This document shows positions 21,960-29,923 of a stretch of DNA of 33,266 bases, piece after piece; the stretch's first letter is position 1; each line of letters starts with the position of its first letter. A program made the translations under genes and the position numbers. Source of the stretch: Planctomycetota bacterium (GTDB taxonomy: Bacteria; Planctomycetota; Phycisphaerae; Phycisphaerales; UBA1924); assembly GCA_024280755.1 (NCBI GenBank), contig JAJRPN010000027.1, forward strand, positions 1-33,266, written 5' to 3'. The notes beneath the pieces are model-generated. The model was given only the letters and a program-made list of their open reading frames with translations. It ran no database searches and had not been told where the DNA came from.

Positions 21960-23473
21960 CCGACATCGCGTCCTTCGAAGAGCAGCACCGCGAGCGATAA
22001 GAAGACCACGATCTGGCACAGGCTATAAAAGAAGACCAGCATGACATGCGAGCCGGGGATCGGCTGATTTTGGGTTACCGCATCGAGTAGCCAGAAGGAT
22101 TGCATGTTGGGGACGATTGACCAGATGACCAACGGGCCGCTGTGAATAACAGTGGGGGTGAGGAAGATGGAATCGCCTGCGAGCGGTGGTCGGCTCAGCG
22201 GTAAGATTTCTTTGCCGATCTGTTGGATCACTATACGGTTATCATCGATTTCTGTAATCACGAGCGCGGGCTCGGGGCGAACATCTTTTTCGGGTGCTTT
22301 GTCGGAGGTATAAGGTTCAAAGGTGGGCGTCACGAGCCCGACGCCGCTGGGTGATGAGCCGTAGTAGAAGGAGTCGCCGATTTTGAGATCTTCTTTGGGT
22401 GGGCCGGCGAGGGTGATGCGCATCATCGAGCCGGGATTGCGGAGCATGATTTCGTTAAATGCGTTGTCTTCGTCGAGTTCGGAGCTATCCATTGCGAGCA
22501 GTTCTCGCAGCGAGACATAGCCTCGCGGGTCAATGTTGCTCTCGGTGAACTCTTCGAGCTCCATATTGTTGCGTTTGGCACCCAAATCCCAGACTTCATC
22601 GCGGTAGAAATCGTAGAGGTCAAGATTGAGAGGCGACTGGGTGAGTCCGACTTGGCCGATGCGTTGGTTTTCGTAGATATCACGCCCAAACCAGTGGTTC
22701 GAGAGCAAGCCGATGAGAAAGACGCCGGTGCAGATCGAGATGGTAAGGACTTGTCCGAGCCGGGTAGAAATCGCGGTGGCCAGTGCGGTCATCACGAAGA
22801 GGGCCATTGCTAGGCAGGTGCATGCGAGCATGATCTGAGGCTTGACATTCTCGACAGGGGACATCATCGTCCAGTCTTCGTCAATGAAGAGGGTCATGAA
22901 GTACACGATCCAGATCGCAGGGAGCATGATGAGTGAAGCGCTCTGCCCAAATGACCAGCCGTACATGTAGTTGCCCAAGGCACCAACAGCGATCGAGCCA
23001 AAGATGGCGAGCATGGTGAGGGTGATGAGCGGATAGTTCGGGTCATCTGCTGCGGTCGTGAGTACGCCGTGACGGATACCCAAGAGCAAGAAGGCGATCA
23101 TGATCCCGACAGCGACAAACATCGCTGCGGAGATGCCAAAGAACTTACCCAAAATAACACTTGGGCGTCCGACAGGCTTGGAGACGACTGTGAGGACGGT
23201 TTTGTTTTCTATTTCTCGGGAAATCGCAGCGGTTGCGATAAAAGCTGCGAGCATAATGCCCAAAAGGAAGACCCCGCCCATCGAGACATCGAGCAAGAGG
23301 CGATCGTCGCCGGTGACTTCGCCGGGGACATTGTTGAGCCCCATCGTGAATCCAACGATCCATGTATTGAGAAGTTGGATAAAGGCAGCGAGGAGCAGCA
23401 TGATAAAAAACACCGGCTGGCGGATGCTTTCCTTGAATGCGTTGCGTGCGATGGTAATGACAGGTGTAATCAT
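21956..23473 (-). CDS. ABC-2 type transporter permease
   Basis: A 505-residue membrane protein. The start TPVITIARNAFKESIRQPVFF is typical of ABC-2 permeases, and the cytoplasmic coupling segment ISREIENKTVLTVVSKPV is clear after the second helix. About five further helices lie up to residue 270; a large extracytoplasmic domain (about 275-465) follows, then a final helix (VFFYSLCQIVVFLSLAVLLFEG). No ATPase gene is adjacent on this strand. The coupling segment resembles that of the permease at 29920, and both have a big external domain, so the ATPase at 28613 might serve both. It diverges from the SPFH operon across a 454-nt gap. Confidence 0.9.
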   Translation of the reverse strand: MITPVITIARNAFKESIRQPVFFIMLLLAAFIQLLNTWIVGFTMGLNNVPGEVTGDDRLLLDVSMGGVFLLGIMLAAFIATAAISREIENKTVLTVVSKPVGRPSVILGKFFGISAAMFVAVGIMIAFLLLGIRHGVLTTAADDPNYPLITLTMLAIFGSIAVGALGNYMYGWSFGQSASLIMLPAIWIVYFMTLFIDEDWTMMSPVENVKPQIMLACTCLAMALFVMTALATAISTRLGQVLTISICTGVFLIGLLSNHWFGRDIYENQRIGQVGLTQSPLNLDLYDFYRDEVWDLGAKRNNMELEEFTESNIDPRGYVSLRELLAMDSSELDEDNAFNEIMLRNPGSMMRITLAGPPKEDLKIGDSFYYGSSPSGVGLVTPTFEPYTSDKAPEKDVRPEPALVITEIDDNRIVIQQIGKEILPLSRPPLAGDSIFLTPTVIHSGPLVIWSIVPNMQSFWLLDAVTQNQPIPGSHVMLVFFYSLCQIVVFLSLAVLLFEGRDVG

Positions 23474-23519
23474 GAAGCGGATATGCTAGGGCCGGCGGAT
23501 GGTGTTTTGGGTATTTGAG

Positions 23520-23556
23520 AGCGCACACAGTGCGCTTTGAAGATCCTCGCGGATCT
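23520..23556. repeat. Two adjacent small hairpins
   Basis: AGCGCAC and GTGCGCT (23520-23526, 23530-23536) form a 7-bp stem with a 3-nt loop. Four bases later AGATCC and GGATCT (23541-23546, 23551-23556) form a 6-bp stem with the loop TCGC. Neither is followed by a T-run. They lie 47-83 nt upstream of the permease start and could be operator or leader structures. Confidence 0.5.
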
Positions 23557-23683
23557 CGGTGGATCTTGTCATAGCTGATACGCTTGGTTTTGTGATGAGT
23601 TCGGTATCTGTGCGCACAAAGTTGATGATTCCTCAGATCTGTATGAACCGATCGTGAACAAACCGCGTAGGGAGTAGCACACA

Positions 23684-23824
23684 ATGGGCAAGAATAGGTA
23701 TGTCGGCATTGGGGAATGTCTGAGGAAATTGATTCAGAGTGGAAACTGGGCAGAAGCATGCCCACAATACCCCTCGAAATGGTTTCCTTGGAGCCATAAA
23801 ATATTGGATCACTCTTGTGAGTGA
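23684..23824 (+). CDS. Possible small gene, 46 aa
   Basis: An ATG frame of 46 codons with AGGGAG at 23669-23674, 9 nt upstream, which is a stronger ribosome site than many genes here have. The product is basic at the start (MGKNRYVGIGECLRK) and unusually rich in Trp (3) and Cys (3), with Trp22, Trp33 and Trp36. There is no signal peptide or membrane helix. The stop lies within the inverted repeat at 23807-23826. It precedes the SPFH operon by about 100 nt. No homologue is recognised, and chance is possible at this length. Confidence 0.35.
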   Translation: MGKNRYVGIGECLRKLIQSGNWAEACPQYPSKWFPWSHKILDHSCE

Positions 23825-23826
23825 TC
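23807..23826. repeat. Inverted repeat GATCACTC-N4-GAGTGATC
   Basis: A perfect 8-bp dyad with a TTGT centre, 101 nt before the start of the first SPFH gene and covering the stop of the possible small gene. It could be a regulator binding site or a short 3' hairpin; it lacks a good T-tract for termination. Confidence 0.55.
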
Positions 23827-23927
23827 TTGTGCAAGGTGTCGGTGGGCATTTTGGACCCGTCGTTTAGGATGGGCAAACTCATGGGCTCGATGATTCAGTT
23901 GACCAACAGACCAGAAAGATCAACCCG

Positions 23928-26072
23928 ATGAATAAGGGCGATTATCTGACTTATCGCAAGGCATCGTCGATCAGTGCGATCGGGTTGGTGTTCCAACTCG
24001 CGCTGACATTGATCGTGTTTTTCTATAGCCGAGTCTCTGGCGACTATGCTGCCGGGGGGGCTTCGATTTTCTTGGCCACTGGGCTGATCGCTTGGGGGCT
24101 TTTGCTTCTGGTCTTCGATCAGCACCGCCGAGAGCGGATGGAAGCGATGGAAGCCGAGCAGCTTGCTGTTTCTGGCGCGATGGCTGCGAGCGCGTTTGAT
24201 ACGACCGGTGACGAGCTTCGGCTCGCTGCCCGACGATTGGCGTTTATCTATAAATGGATTGTCCCCGCGGGCTCGATCCTGATCGGCGTGATCAATATCT
24301 GGGTCGGGCTCTCTCGATTCAAGGTTTGGAACGGGTTCGATTCTTCAAACTATGAGCCGAGCAATGTTGGGTTTGCACTCGCGATCGGGCTTTCGCTCGC
24401 GGTTGTTGGGTTTGTCTTTGCTCGATTTGTATCGGGGATGGGCAAAGTCTCGGCATGGTCGAACTTGCGTGCAGGCTCGGCGATTTCTGTTGCGGCTGCT
24501 CTTGTTGGCGTGTTGATGGCGGTCGCAGCGTTCTTAGACCTTGCGGTTGGTATTCATATTGTGATCGAATACAGCCCGATCATTATCTCGATCGGGATGA
24601 TTGTCTTTGGTATCGAGATCGGGCTCAACCTGTTGCTCGATGTGTATCGCCCAAGAAAGCCCGGCGAGCTTCCTCGTCCGGCGTTTGATTCGAGGCTGTT
24701 GGGTCTTTTGGCCGCTCCAGATCGGATTGCTGAGAATGTTGGCGAAGCGGTCAACTATCAGTTTGGTATTGATGTGACCTCATCGTGGTTCTATCAGCTT
24801 TTGGCGAGAAAAATTGCATTTCTGGCTGTGATGGGCGTGTTTATTGGTTGGTTGATGTCCTCGCTTGTTGTGGTCGAGCCACACGAACGCGGGTTGATTT
24901 TGACCAACGGCGTAATTAGCAAGCCTTTGTTTAGTCTTGGTGGTGATGTCGGCGAGGGCGATATTGGACCGGGCCTGCATGTCAAGTTGCCCTGGCCGAT
25001 CTCACGCTATGAAACCCCTGTTGTGGTTTCGCGTGGTGGACAGAGCGAGTTGCGTACCACTACAGGTATTCGAATTTTGCATCTGGCATCGAATCCGCCA
25101 TCACCTGGAACGAAGCCAATTTTGTGGACTGAAAAGCATACTGGGGCGGAGTTACTCAATATTGTTCAACCGGAACATGTTGAAGCAAATGCGCACGGCG
25201 AGCGTGCAGACCTCCTGGTCGATGTGGACTCCTCATCGGTTGCCGAGCTTTCGTTGTTGGCTGTGGAGGTTCCGGTTCATTATGTGATTCGGAATGTCAA
25301 GCTCTTTGATCAGTTCGCTGCTCCTGGTCAGCGTGAGAGTCTGCTTCGCCAGATCGGACAGCGGATCGTGACGCAGTATCTTGGTGAGCTTTCGATTACC
25401 GATATATTGTCGACGCATCGCGCCCGGATGCCCGTTGAGCTTAAATCTCGCCTTGAATCGGCGTATAGCCAGCTCAATAACGGTGAAGGAACCGGGATTG
25501 AGATTTTGTTTGTCGGAATCAACGGCGTGCATCCACCAACCAAAGTTGCGCCTTCGTTCGAACGCGTGGTGACTGCCCAGCAGAACCGCGAATCGTTGAT
25601 CGAAGATGCGAGAAAGTATCAGATCAGTACGCTTACCGAGATCGCAGGAACGGTCGAGCTTGCTGAGCAGATTAACGAACAGCTTTTGGCACTCGAAGAA
25701 ACCCGTCGATCTCTCGGGAGCGAATCTCAAGAGTGCATCGCAGCCGAATTCGAGGTTCAGAAGCTGATCGAACGGGCTGGCGGCGAAGCGGGCGAGTTGA
25801 TTCTTGCAGCGGGTGCGAGCCGATGGATTCGTCATATGTCCGAACGCGGGCGTGCGAGTTTATTGCAAGGGCAACAGGAGGCGTATCTTGCGGCTCCTGA
25901 GCTGTACCGCAGTGATCTGTACTTTAGTGCATTACTTGACGCGATGAAGGCATCGCGTGTCTATCTGACTCCAGCCGATCTGGAGTCACTGAGTATTCGT
26001 TTCGAGCTGCAAGATAAGCAGGTCGGGACGGATGTGTTCGATGCCGAATCTGGTGCCGAGTCGCAACAATAA
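23928..26072 (+). CDS. Polytopic SPFH (band 7/HflK-like) protein
   Basis: A 714-residue protein. The first 290 or so residues carry about six hydrophobic helices (near 15-35, 43-62, 109-128, 148-165, 183-205 and 212-235); a seventh (about 296-314) leads directly into an SPFH domain starting at VVVEPHERGLILTNG and GPGLHVKLPWPI. SPFH proteins assemble into large cage-like or ring-like membrane scaffolds, as HflK/HflC do around FtsH. The C-terminal part (about 545-650) is helical and Gln/Glu-rich, as expected for cage walls. A polytopic N-terminal half of this size is far from the single-helix HflK layout. It is the first gene of the SPFH/ABC operon. Confidence 0.85.
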   Translation: MNKGDYLTYRKASSISAIGLVFQLALTLIVFFYSRVSGDYAAGGASIFLATGLIAWGLLLLVFDQHRRERMEAMEAEQLAVSGAMAASAFDTTGDELRLAARRLAFIYKWIVPAGSILIGVINIWVGLSRFKVWNGFDSSNYEPSNVGFALAIGLSLAVVGFVFARFVSGMGKVSAWSNLRAGSAISVAAALVGVLMAVAAFLDLAVGIHIVIEYSPIIISIGMIVFGIEIGLNLLLDVYRPRKPGELPRPAFDSRLLGLLAAPDRIAENVGEAVNYQFGIDVTSSWFYQLLARKIAFLAVMGVFIGWLMSSLVVVEPHERGLILTNGVISKPLFSLGGDVGEGDIGPGLHVKLPWPISRYETPVVVSRGGQSELRTTTGIRILHLASNPPSPGTKPILWTEKHTGAELLNIVQPEHVEANAHGERADLLVDVDSSSVAELSLLAVEVPVHYVIRNVKLFDQFAAPGQRESLLRQIGQRIVTQYLGELSITDILSTHRARMPVELKSRLESAYSQLNNGEGTGIEILFVGINGVHPPTKVAPSFERVVTAQQNRESLIEDARKYQISTLTEIAGTVELAEQINEQLLALEETRRSLGSESQECIAAEFEVQKLIERAGGEAGELILAAGASRWIRHMSERGRASLLQGQQEAYLAAPELYRSDLYFSALLDAMKASRVYLTPADLESLSIRFELQDKQVGTDVFDAESGAESQQ

Positions 26073-26144
26073 TTGCTTGATGGGCGAAGGTCGCCCGTCA
26101 AGTTGGTCAGCGTCCAAGTTTGGGCGTGCTTTGGAGAACGAGTC

Positions 26145-27137
26145 GTGCAGAAGCTAAAAAAGCATGCGATTCTAGTAATTGGCGTACTCTTTGTGATTTT
26201 GATCATTCTGTTTAGCTCTAGCTTTACAGTTCGATTTACAGAGACGGCAGTAAAAACACGATTTGGATCGGCGAACGATAAGTCGATCATCACCGAGCCT
26301 GGGTTCAAGTTCAAGCTGCCTTATCCGTTTGAGAGTGTCACCAAGTATGACACTCGATTGCGGATGGTGCAGACTCGATCAGAAACGGTCCAGACCGCGG
26401 ATGATTTTCAGATCATCATCGAGGCCTACTTGAGTTATCGAGTGGAAGATCCATTGTTGTTCTTCAGAAGTTTCTCGAACGCGGGCGACCGTGCATCGGA
26501 TCACTTCCTTAAGGCTGAGAACGATGTGCTTCGCGATTTGCTTCGCAGTGCGCTCGGCGAAACCAGTAAGTACAAGATGGGCCAGTTGTTTACTTCGCAG
26601 CAGGGCGCGTCGGTGATCCCAGAGCTTGAGGAAAAGGTCTTCGGTCTTCTCGTCAGCGGCGGCAACGGCGGCAAGCCTTTGGCGGATTATGGCATCAACA
26701 TTACCACAATCGGTATCCATCGCATCGTGCTTCCAGAAGCAACGACTTCTGCGGTGATTAGCCGAATGGGTGCGAACCGAGACCGGCTCGCCGAGCGATA
26801 TGAATCTGAGGGGCGATCCCAAGCGCGTGCGATCGAGGCAGAAGCCAAGAGCAATGCGGACCGGATCCGTGCGTTTGCCCAGCGCCGAGCCGACGAGATT
26901 ATCGCCAAGGGTGAAGCCGAGGCAGCACCATATCTTGCGCAGCAGAACATCAATCCAGACCTTGCGGTGTTCATCCAGAACATCAAGCTGATGCGTGAAG
27001 CGATGGCCAAGAAGTTCACATTGATCTTCTCGACCTCGGACTATGGCATGCAGCTCTTTGATCCAGATGTTCTCAAGGACACACAGGGTGCTTTGCCTGT
27101 GCCAATGAACAATGATGCTCAAGGGGCAGGAGGCTAA
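26145..27137 (+). CDS. SPFH protein, HflC-like
   Basis: A 330-residue protein with one N-terminal helix (about 8-25), an SPFH domain (FTETAVKTRFG, EPGFKFKLPYPFESV, QTADDFQIIIEAYLSYRV) and a long charged helix (about 225-265, RSQARAIEAEAKSNADRI and following) as in HflC. The length matches HflC (about 330). GTG 26145 is chosen as start because GGAG lies 8 nt upstream; the frame is open back to a TTG at 26073, abutting the previous stop, but that extension has no ribosome site. The short C-terminal tail is Pro/Asn/Gly-rich. With its two SPFH neighbours it likely forms a hetero-oligomeric scaffold. Confidence 0.88.
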   Translation: MQKLKKHAILVIGVLFVILIILFSSSFTVRFTETAVKTRFGSANDKSIITEPGFKFKLPYPFESVTKYDTRLRMVQTRSETVQTADDFQIIIEAYLSYRVEDPLLFFRSFSNAGDRASDHFLKAENDVLRDLLRSALGETSKYKMGQLFTSQQGASVIPELEEKVFGLLVSGGNGGKPLADYGINITTIGIHRIVLPEATTSAVISRMGANRDRLAERYESEGRSQARAIEAEAKSNADRIRAFAQRRADEIIAKGEAEAAPYLAQQNINPDLAVFIQNIKLMREAMAKKFTLIFSTSDYGMQLFDPDVLKDTQGALPVPMNNDAQGAGG

Positions 27138-27140
27138 ACG

Positions 27141-28613
27141 ATGGCTGATGCACCACAAGATCATGATCAGAACCCTGTTGAAGAGACGGCTGGAGATCCA
27201 GTTGTTGATCAGGTGGAGTCTGAATCTTTGAATGAAGGCTTGATTCCTGCGCGAGCGGCATCTGTGCGGTTCAATCGTGACGCGAGTGCCGGCGCGATGA
27301 CCAATAAACTCCGCATGGATACCGCGAATCAATCGCTGGCAGATGCATTGCGGATTACTTATGGGCTTCTTCAGTTCGGTATGGTTATTTTGCTGTTCCT
27401 CTTTGTGTTCAGTGGGTTCCAGAAAATTAACGAAGGCGAACGCGGTATCTCTGTATTCCTTGGGAAACCATCGGGTAGGCAGATCGAACCAGGCGCGCAT
27501 CTGACTTGGCCTTATCCGATTGGTGAGATGATCCGTGTTGGCGGCGGTGCTGTTGAAGTTCCATTGGCCAAAGGGTTCATGCCCAATAGTCCTGGTGCTG
27601 CGAGCAACGACGCGATGCTCGATATGCCTCTGAACCGTTTTAATGATGGCGGGCAACTGAGTCCGCTGCGCGACGGCTCGTTGATTACAGCGGATCTCAA
27701 CATTGCTCATACACAATGGACTGTGAACTACCACCGTTCGAATCATCTCCGATTTGTCGAGAATATCCTTCCGGAGCAGGAGTATGCGACGATTATGATC
27801 GCGGCTCGGCGGGGTGTTGTTCACACGATGGCCGAGACCACGATTGATGATTTGCTCAAGAAATCGGCCGAGGCGATCGCATCGCGGGTTCGTGAGAAGG
27901 CACAAAAAACACTCGATGATCTTGAGTCGGGGATTACAATTGATCGAATTGTGCTTGTCCGCAAGACGCCGCCTTTGTATCTGCTCCGTCAGTTCGCATC
28001 GGTGCAATCGGCTGCTCAGAACGCAGGCAAGGCCCGCGAGGACTCTTTGCTTCTCCGCGAGCAAGCCCTCAATCAGGTTGCTGGGCGTGCTGCTTCGGTG
28101 TTGATCACGATGATCGACGAGTATGAAAAGTTTACAGAGCTTGGACAAACACAAGAAGCTGTCGAGATGCTCGCGATGATTGATCAGGTGCTTGCAGGCA
28201 AAGAAACAGATTTTCAGGATCAGAGTACGCTTGGGTTGATCTCGGGCGAGGTCTCAGAAATTCTCAATGCTGCACAATCACAATCTTCTGGGCGTGTATC
28301 GCAAGCGATGGCGGATCTTGAGTTGTTTTATGCCAAGCAGGCGCAGTATGAGGCCAACCCGGCGCTGATGATCGCACGAGATTGGTCGCAGGCAATGGCG
28401 GCATTCTTGAACAAGGACTTTGTGACGACGATGTACCTGCCCGAAGGCGTAAATGCGGAGTTGTTGATCAATCCTGATCCAGACATCGAGCGTGAACGAG
28501 ATCGTCTCCGCAAGAGAGCCGAGGCACTCGAAGGGATGCGTCAACGACGCGAAGATTTCAAGCGTGATGTGTTCAAATCTCAGCGTGGCATTCAGTTAGA
28601 GGATGATGAATAA
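27141..28613 (+). CDS. SPFH protein, HflK-like
   Basis: A 490-residue protein with an acidic cytoplasmic N-terminus of about 70 residues, one membrane helix (about 75-93), and an SPFH domain beginning FQKINEGERGISVFLGKP and EPGAHLTWPYPIGEM. A roughly 45-residue insertion (PNSPGAASNDAMLD and following) interrupts the first sheet. Long charged helices follow, ending in RRKREDFK-like basic/acidic sequence. The layout (N-terminal tail, one helix, SPFH, helical wall) matches HflK more closely than the first SPFH gene does. It begins 3 nt after the HflC-like stop, and its TAA overlaps the ATPase start as TAATG. No FtsH gene is nearby. Confidence 0.88.
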   Translation: MADAPQDHDQNPVEETAGDPVVDQVESESLNEGLIPARAASVRFNRDASAGAMTNKLRMDTANQSLADALRITYGLLQFGMVILLFLFVFSGFQKINEGERGISVFLGKPSGRQIEPGAHLTWPYPIGEMIRVGGGAVEVPLAKGFMPNSPGAASNDAMLDMPLNRFNDGGQLSPLRDGSLITADLNIAHTQWTVNYHRSNHLRFVENILPEQEYATIMIAARRGVVHTMAETTIDDLLKKSAEAIASRVREKAQKTLDDLESGITIDRIVLVRKTPPLYLLRQFASVQSAAQNAGKAREDSLLLREQALNQVAGRAASVLITMIDEYEKFTELGQTQEAVEMLAMIDQVLAGKETDFQDQSTLGLISGEVSEILNAAQSQSSGRVSQAMADLELFYAKQAQYEANPALMIARDWSQAMAAFLNKDFVTTMYLPEGVNAELLINPDPDIERERDRLRKRAEALEGMRQRREDFKRDVFKSQRGIQLEDDE

Positions 28614-29923
28614 TGAGCGATGCGATGACACCATCAAGACCACTTTCAGCTCCTGGGCAAGCCCAGAAGGTAGACGAGGCACGCAAGGCGGTTGTGGGGT
28701 GTCAGCAGCTCTCGAAGGTCTTCAAAGATTTCTGGATGCGAGATCGCGCTCGCGCGGTCGATAAGCTCGACCTTGTGATTTATGAGAATGAAATATTTGG
28801 TCTTCTTGGTCCAAATGGTTCGGGTAAAAGTACGATCATCAAAATGATTCTCGGGTTGCTCAAACCAACGCACGGGCGTGTGGTGGTGTTCGGCAAGCCG
28901 CCAACGGATGTGGCAATGAAGCGGCGGATCGGGTATCTACCCGAAGAGAGCTATTTGTATCCGTTCCTCAATGCACGCGAAACACTCGATTACTATGGCA
29001 AGCTCTTTGGACTCGATTCCAAAGTGCGGCAGAAGCGAATCGATGAACTGCTCGAAATGGTCGGGCTCGAACATGCACAGTTCCGCCCGGTACGCGAATA
29101 TTCCAAAGGCATGCAGCGACGAATCGGGATCGCGCAGGCGTTGATCAATGATCCAGATCTGTTGATTCTTGACGAGCCAACGACCGGGCTTGATCCGATT
29201 GGTACCAAGCAGGTCAAAGATTTGATTATCGAACTGGGTCGGCGCGGAAAGACGATTATCTTGTCGAGCCATTTGCTCAGCGATGTTGAAGATGTCGTCG
29301 ATCGCATGGTGATCCTCTATGGCGGCAAGATCCGTGATGAGGGAACTTGCGAATCGTTGCTTTCAAGTAGTGAACGAACACTCATTGAGACCGACGAGCT
29401 CGATGAGCAGACGATCGCTGAGATTGATGAGTTGATCCGCCGACGCACCGGAGGCGAGAAATCGATCCGCACCGTATCGGCGCCGCGTCAAAAACTCGAA
29501 GAACTCTTCTTGCGAATCGTCGAAGACGCACAGACCGAAAAAGCATCCACCTCTGGCGCGATGCACGGCGGGCTGACCGCTGCGTTCCTTATGGCCAACG
29601 CCGATCGTGAGCATGGTGAGGCGTTGATTGATTCACTGATCAATGACGCCGATGATCATGCAACTGTGAAGAGCGAGACTGAAACTGTAGCTACAGATGC
29701 GGAACCGACGCAAAGTGAGTCTCAAGCAGGTGAGGAATCATCATTGATCGATTCACTGACTGGTGATGGTGATGGTGATGGCGAGGTTCCTGCGCAGGTT
29801 CAAGATTCGTCTGGTGATCAGAAGAATATAGAAACGCCTCAGGAAGATGTCGATCAAGGTGTGATTGGATCGTTGCTTGATGATGATTCTGAAGCTGATG
29901 AGAACAAGGGGTCGCAACGGTGA
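28613..29923 (+). CDS. ABC transporter ATPase with acidic repeat-bearing tail
   Basis: A 436-residue protein. Residues about 30-300 form a nucleotide-binding domain of the ABC-2 (CcmA/NatA-like) class: Walker A GPNGSGKST (67-75), signature YSKGMQRR (about 163-170), Walker B LLILDEPTTGLDP (about 183-195) and switch SSHLLSD. After the usual C-terminal helix (KLEELFLRIVED) comes an extra acidic, disordered-looking tail of about 120 residues. It contains three similar short motifs: LIDSL at 338-342, LIDSL at 378-382 and VIGSL at 417-421, each followed by Asp-rich sequence. It should power the permease whose start overlaps its stop (GTGA). The tail may dock onto a partner, such as the SPFH cage. 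Confidence 0.93.
   Translation: MSDAMTPSRPLSAPGQAQKVDEARKAVVGCQQLSKVFKDFWMRDRARAVDKLDLVIYENEIFGLLGPNGSGKSTIIKMILGLLKPTHGRVVVFGKPPTDVAMKRRIGYLPEESYLYPFLNARETLDYYGKLFGLDSKVRQKRIDELLEMVGLEHAQFRPVREYSKGMQRRIGIAQALINDPDLLILDEPTTGLDPIGTKQVKDLIIELGRRGKTIILSSHLLSDVEDVVDRMVILYGGKIRDEGTCESLLSSSERTLIETDELDEQTIAEIDELIRRRTGGEKSIRTVSAPRQKLEELFLRIVEDAQTEKASTSGAMHGGLTAAFLMANADREHGEALIDSLINDADDHATVKSETETVATDAEPTQSESQAGEESSLIDSLTGDGDGDGEVPAQVQDSSGDQKNIETPQEDVDQGVIGSLLDDDSEADENKGSQR

Larger units (their letters stand above)
23474..23927. other. 454-nt divergent intergenic region
   Basis: This gap separates the minus-strand ABC-2 permease from the plus-strand SPFH operon and should hold both promoters. It contains two close hairpins at 23520-23556, a possible 46-codon gene at 23684-23824 with a good ribosome site, and an 8-bp inverted repeat at 23807-23826. 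TAGGAT at 23865-23870 is a weak -10 candidate for the SPFH operon. TAGCAT at 23483-23488 (minus strand) is a weak one for the permease. No convincing -35 elements are seen. Confidence 0.7.

Noticed and set aside
23145..23882. Minus-strand open frame extending from the permease into the intergenic gap
   Set aside because: Most of it is out of frame with the ABC-2 permease and its product is low-quality His/Arg/Ser-rich sequence.
26073..26144. TTG start abutting the previous stop for the HflC-like gene
   Set aside because: No ribosome site; GTG 26145 has GGAG at 8 nt and gives the normal HflC-like N-terminus.
26379..28154. Minus-strand open frame of 591 codons
   Set aside because: It lies fully antisense to two well-supported SPFH genes; its His/Arg/Cys-rich product is typical of a shadow frame.
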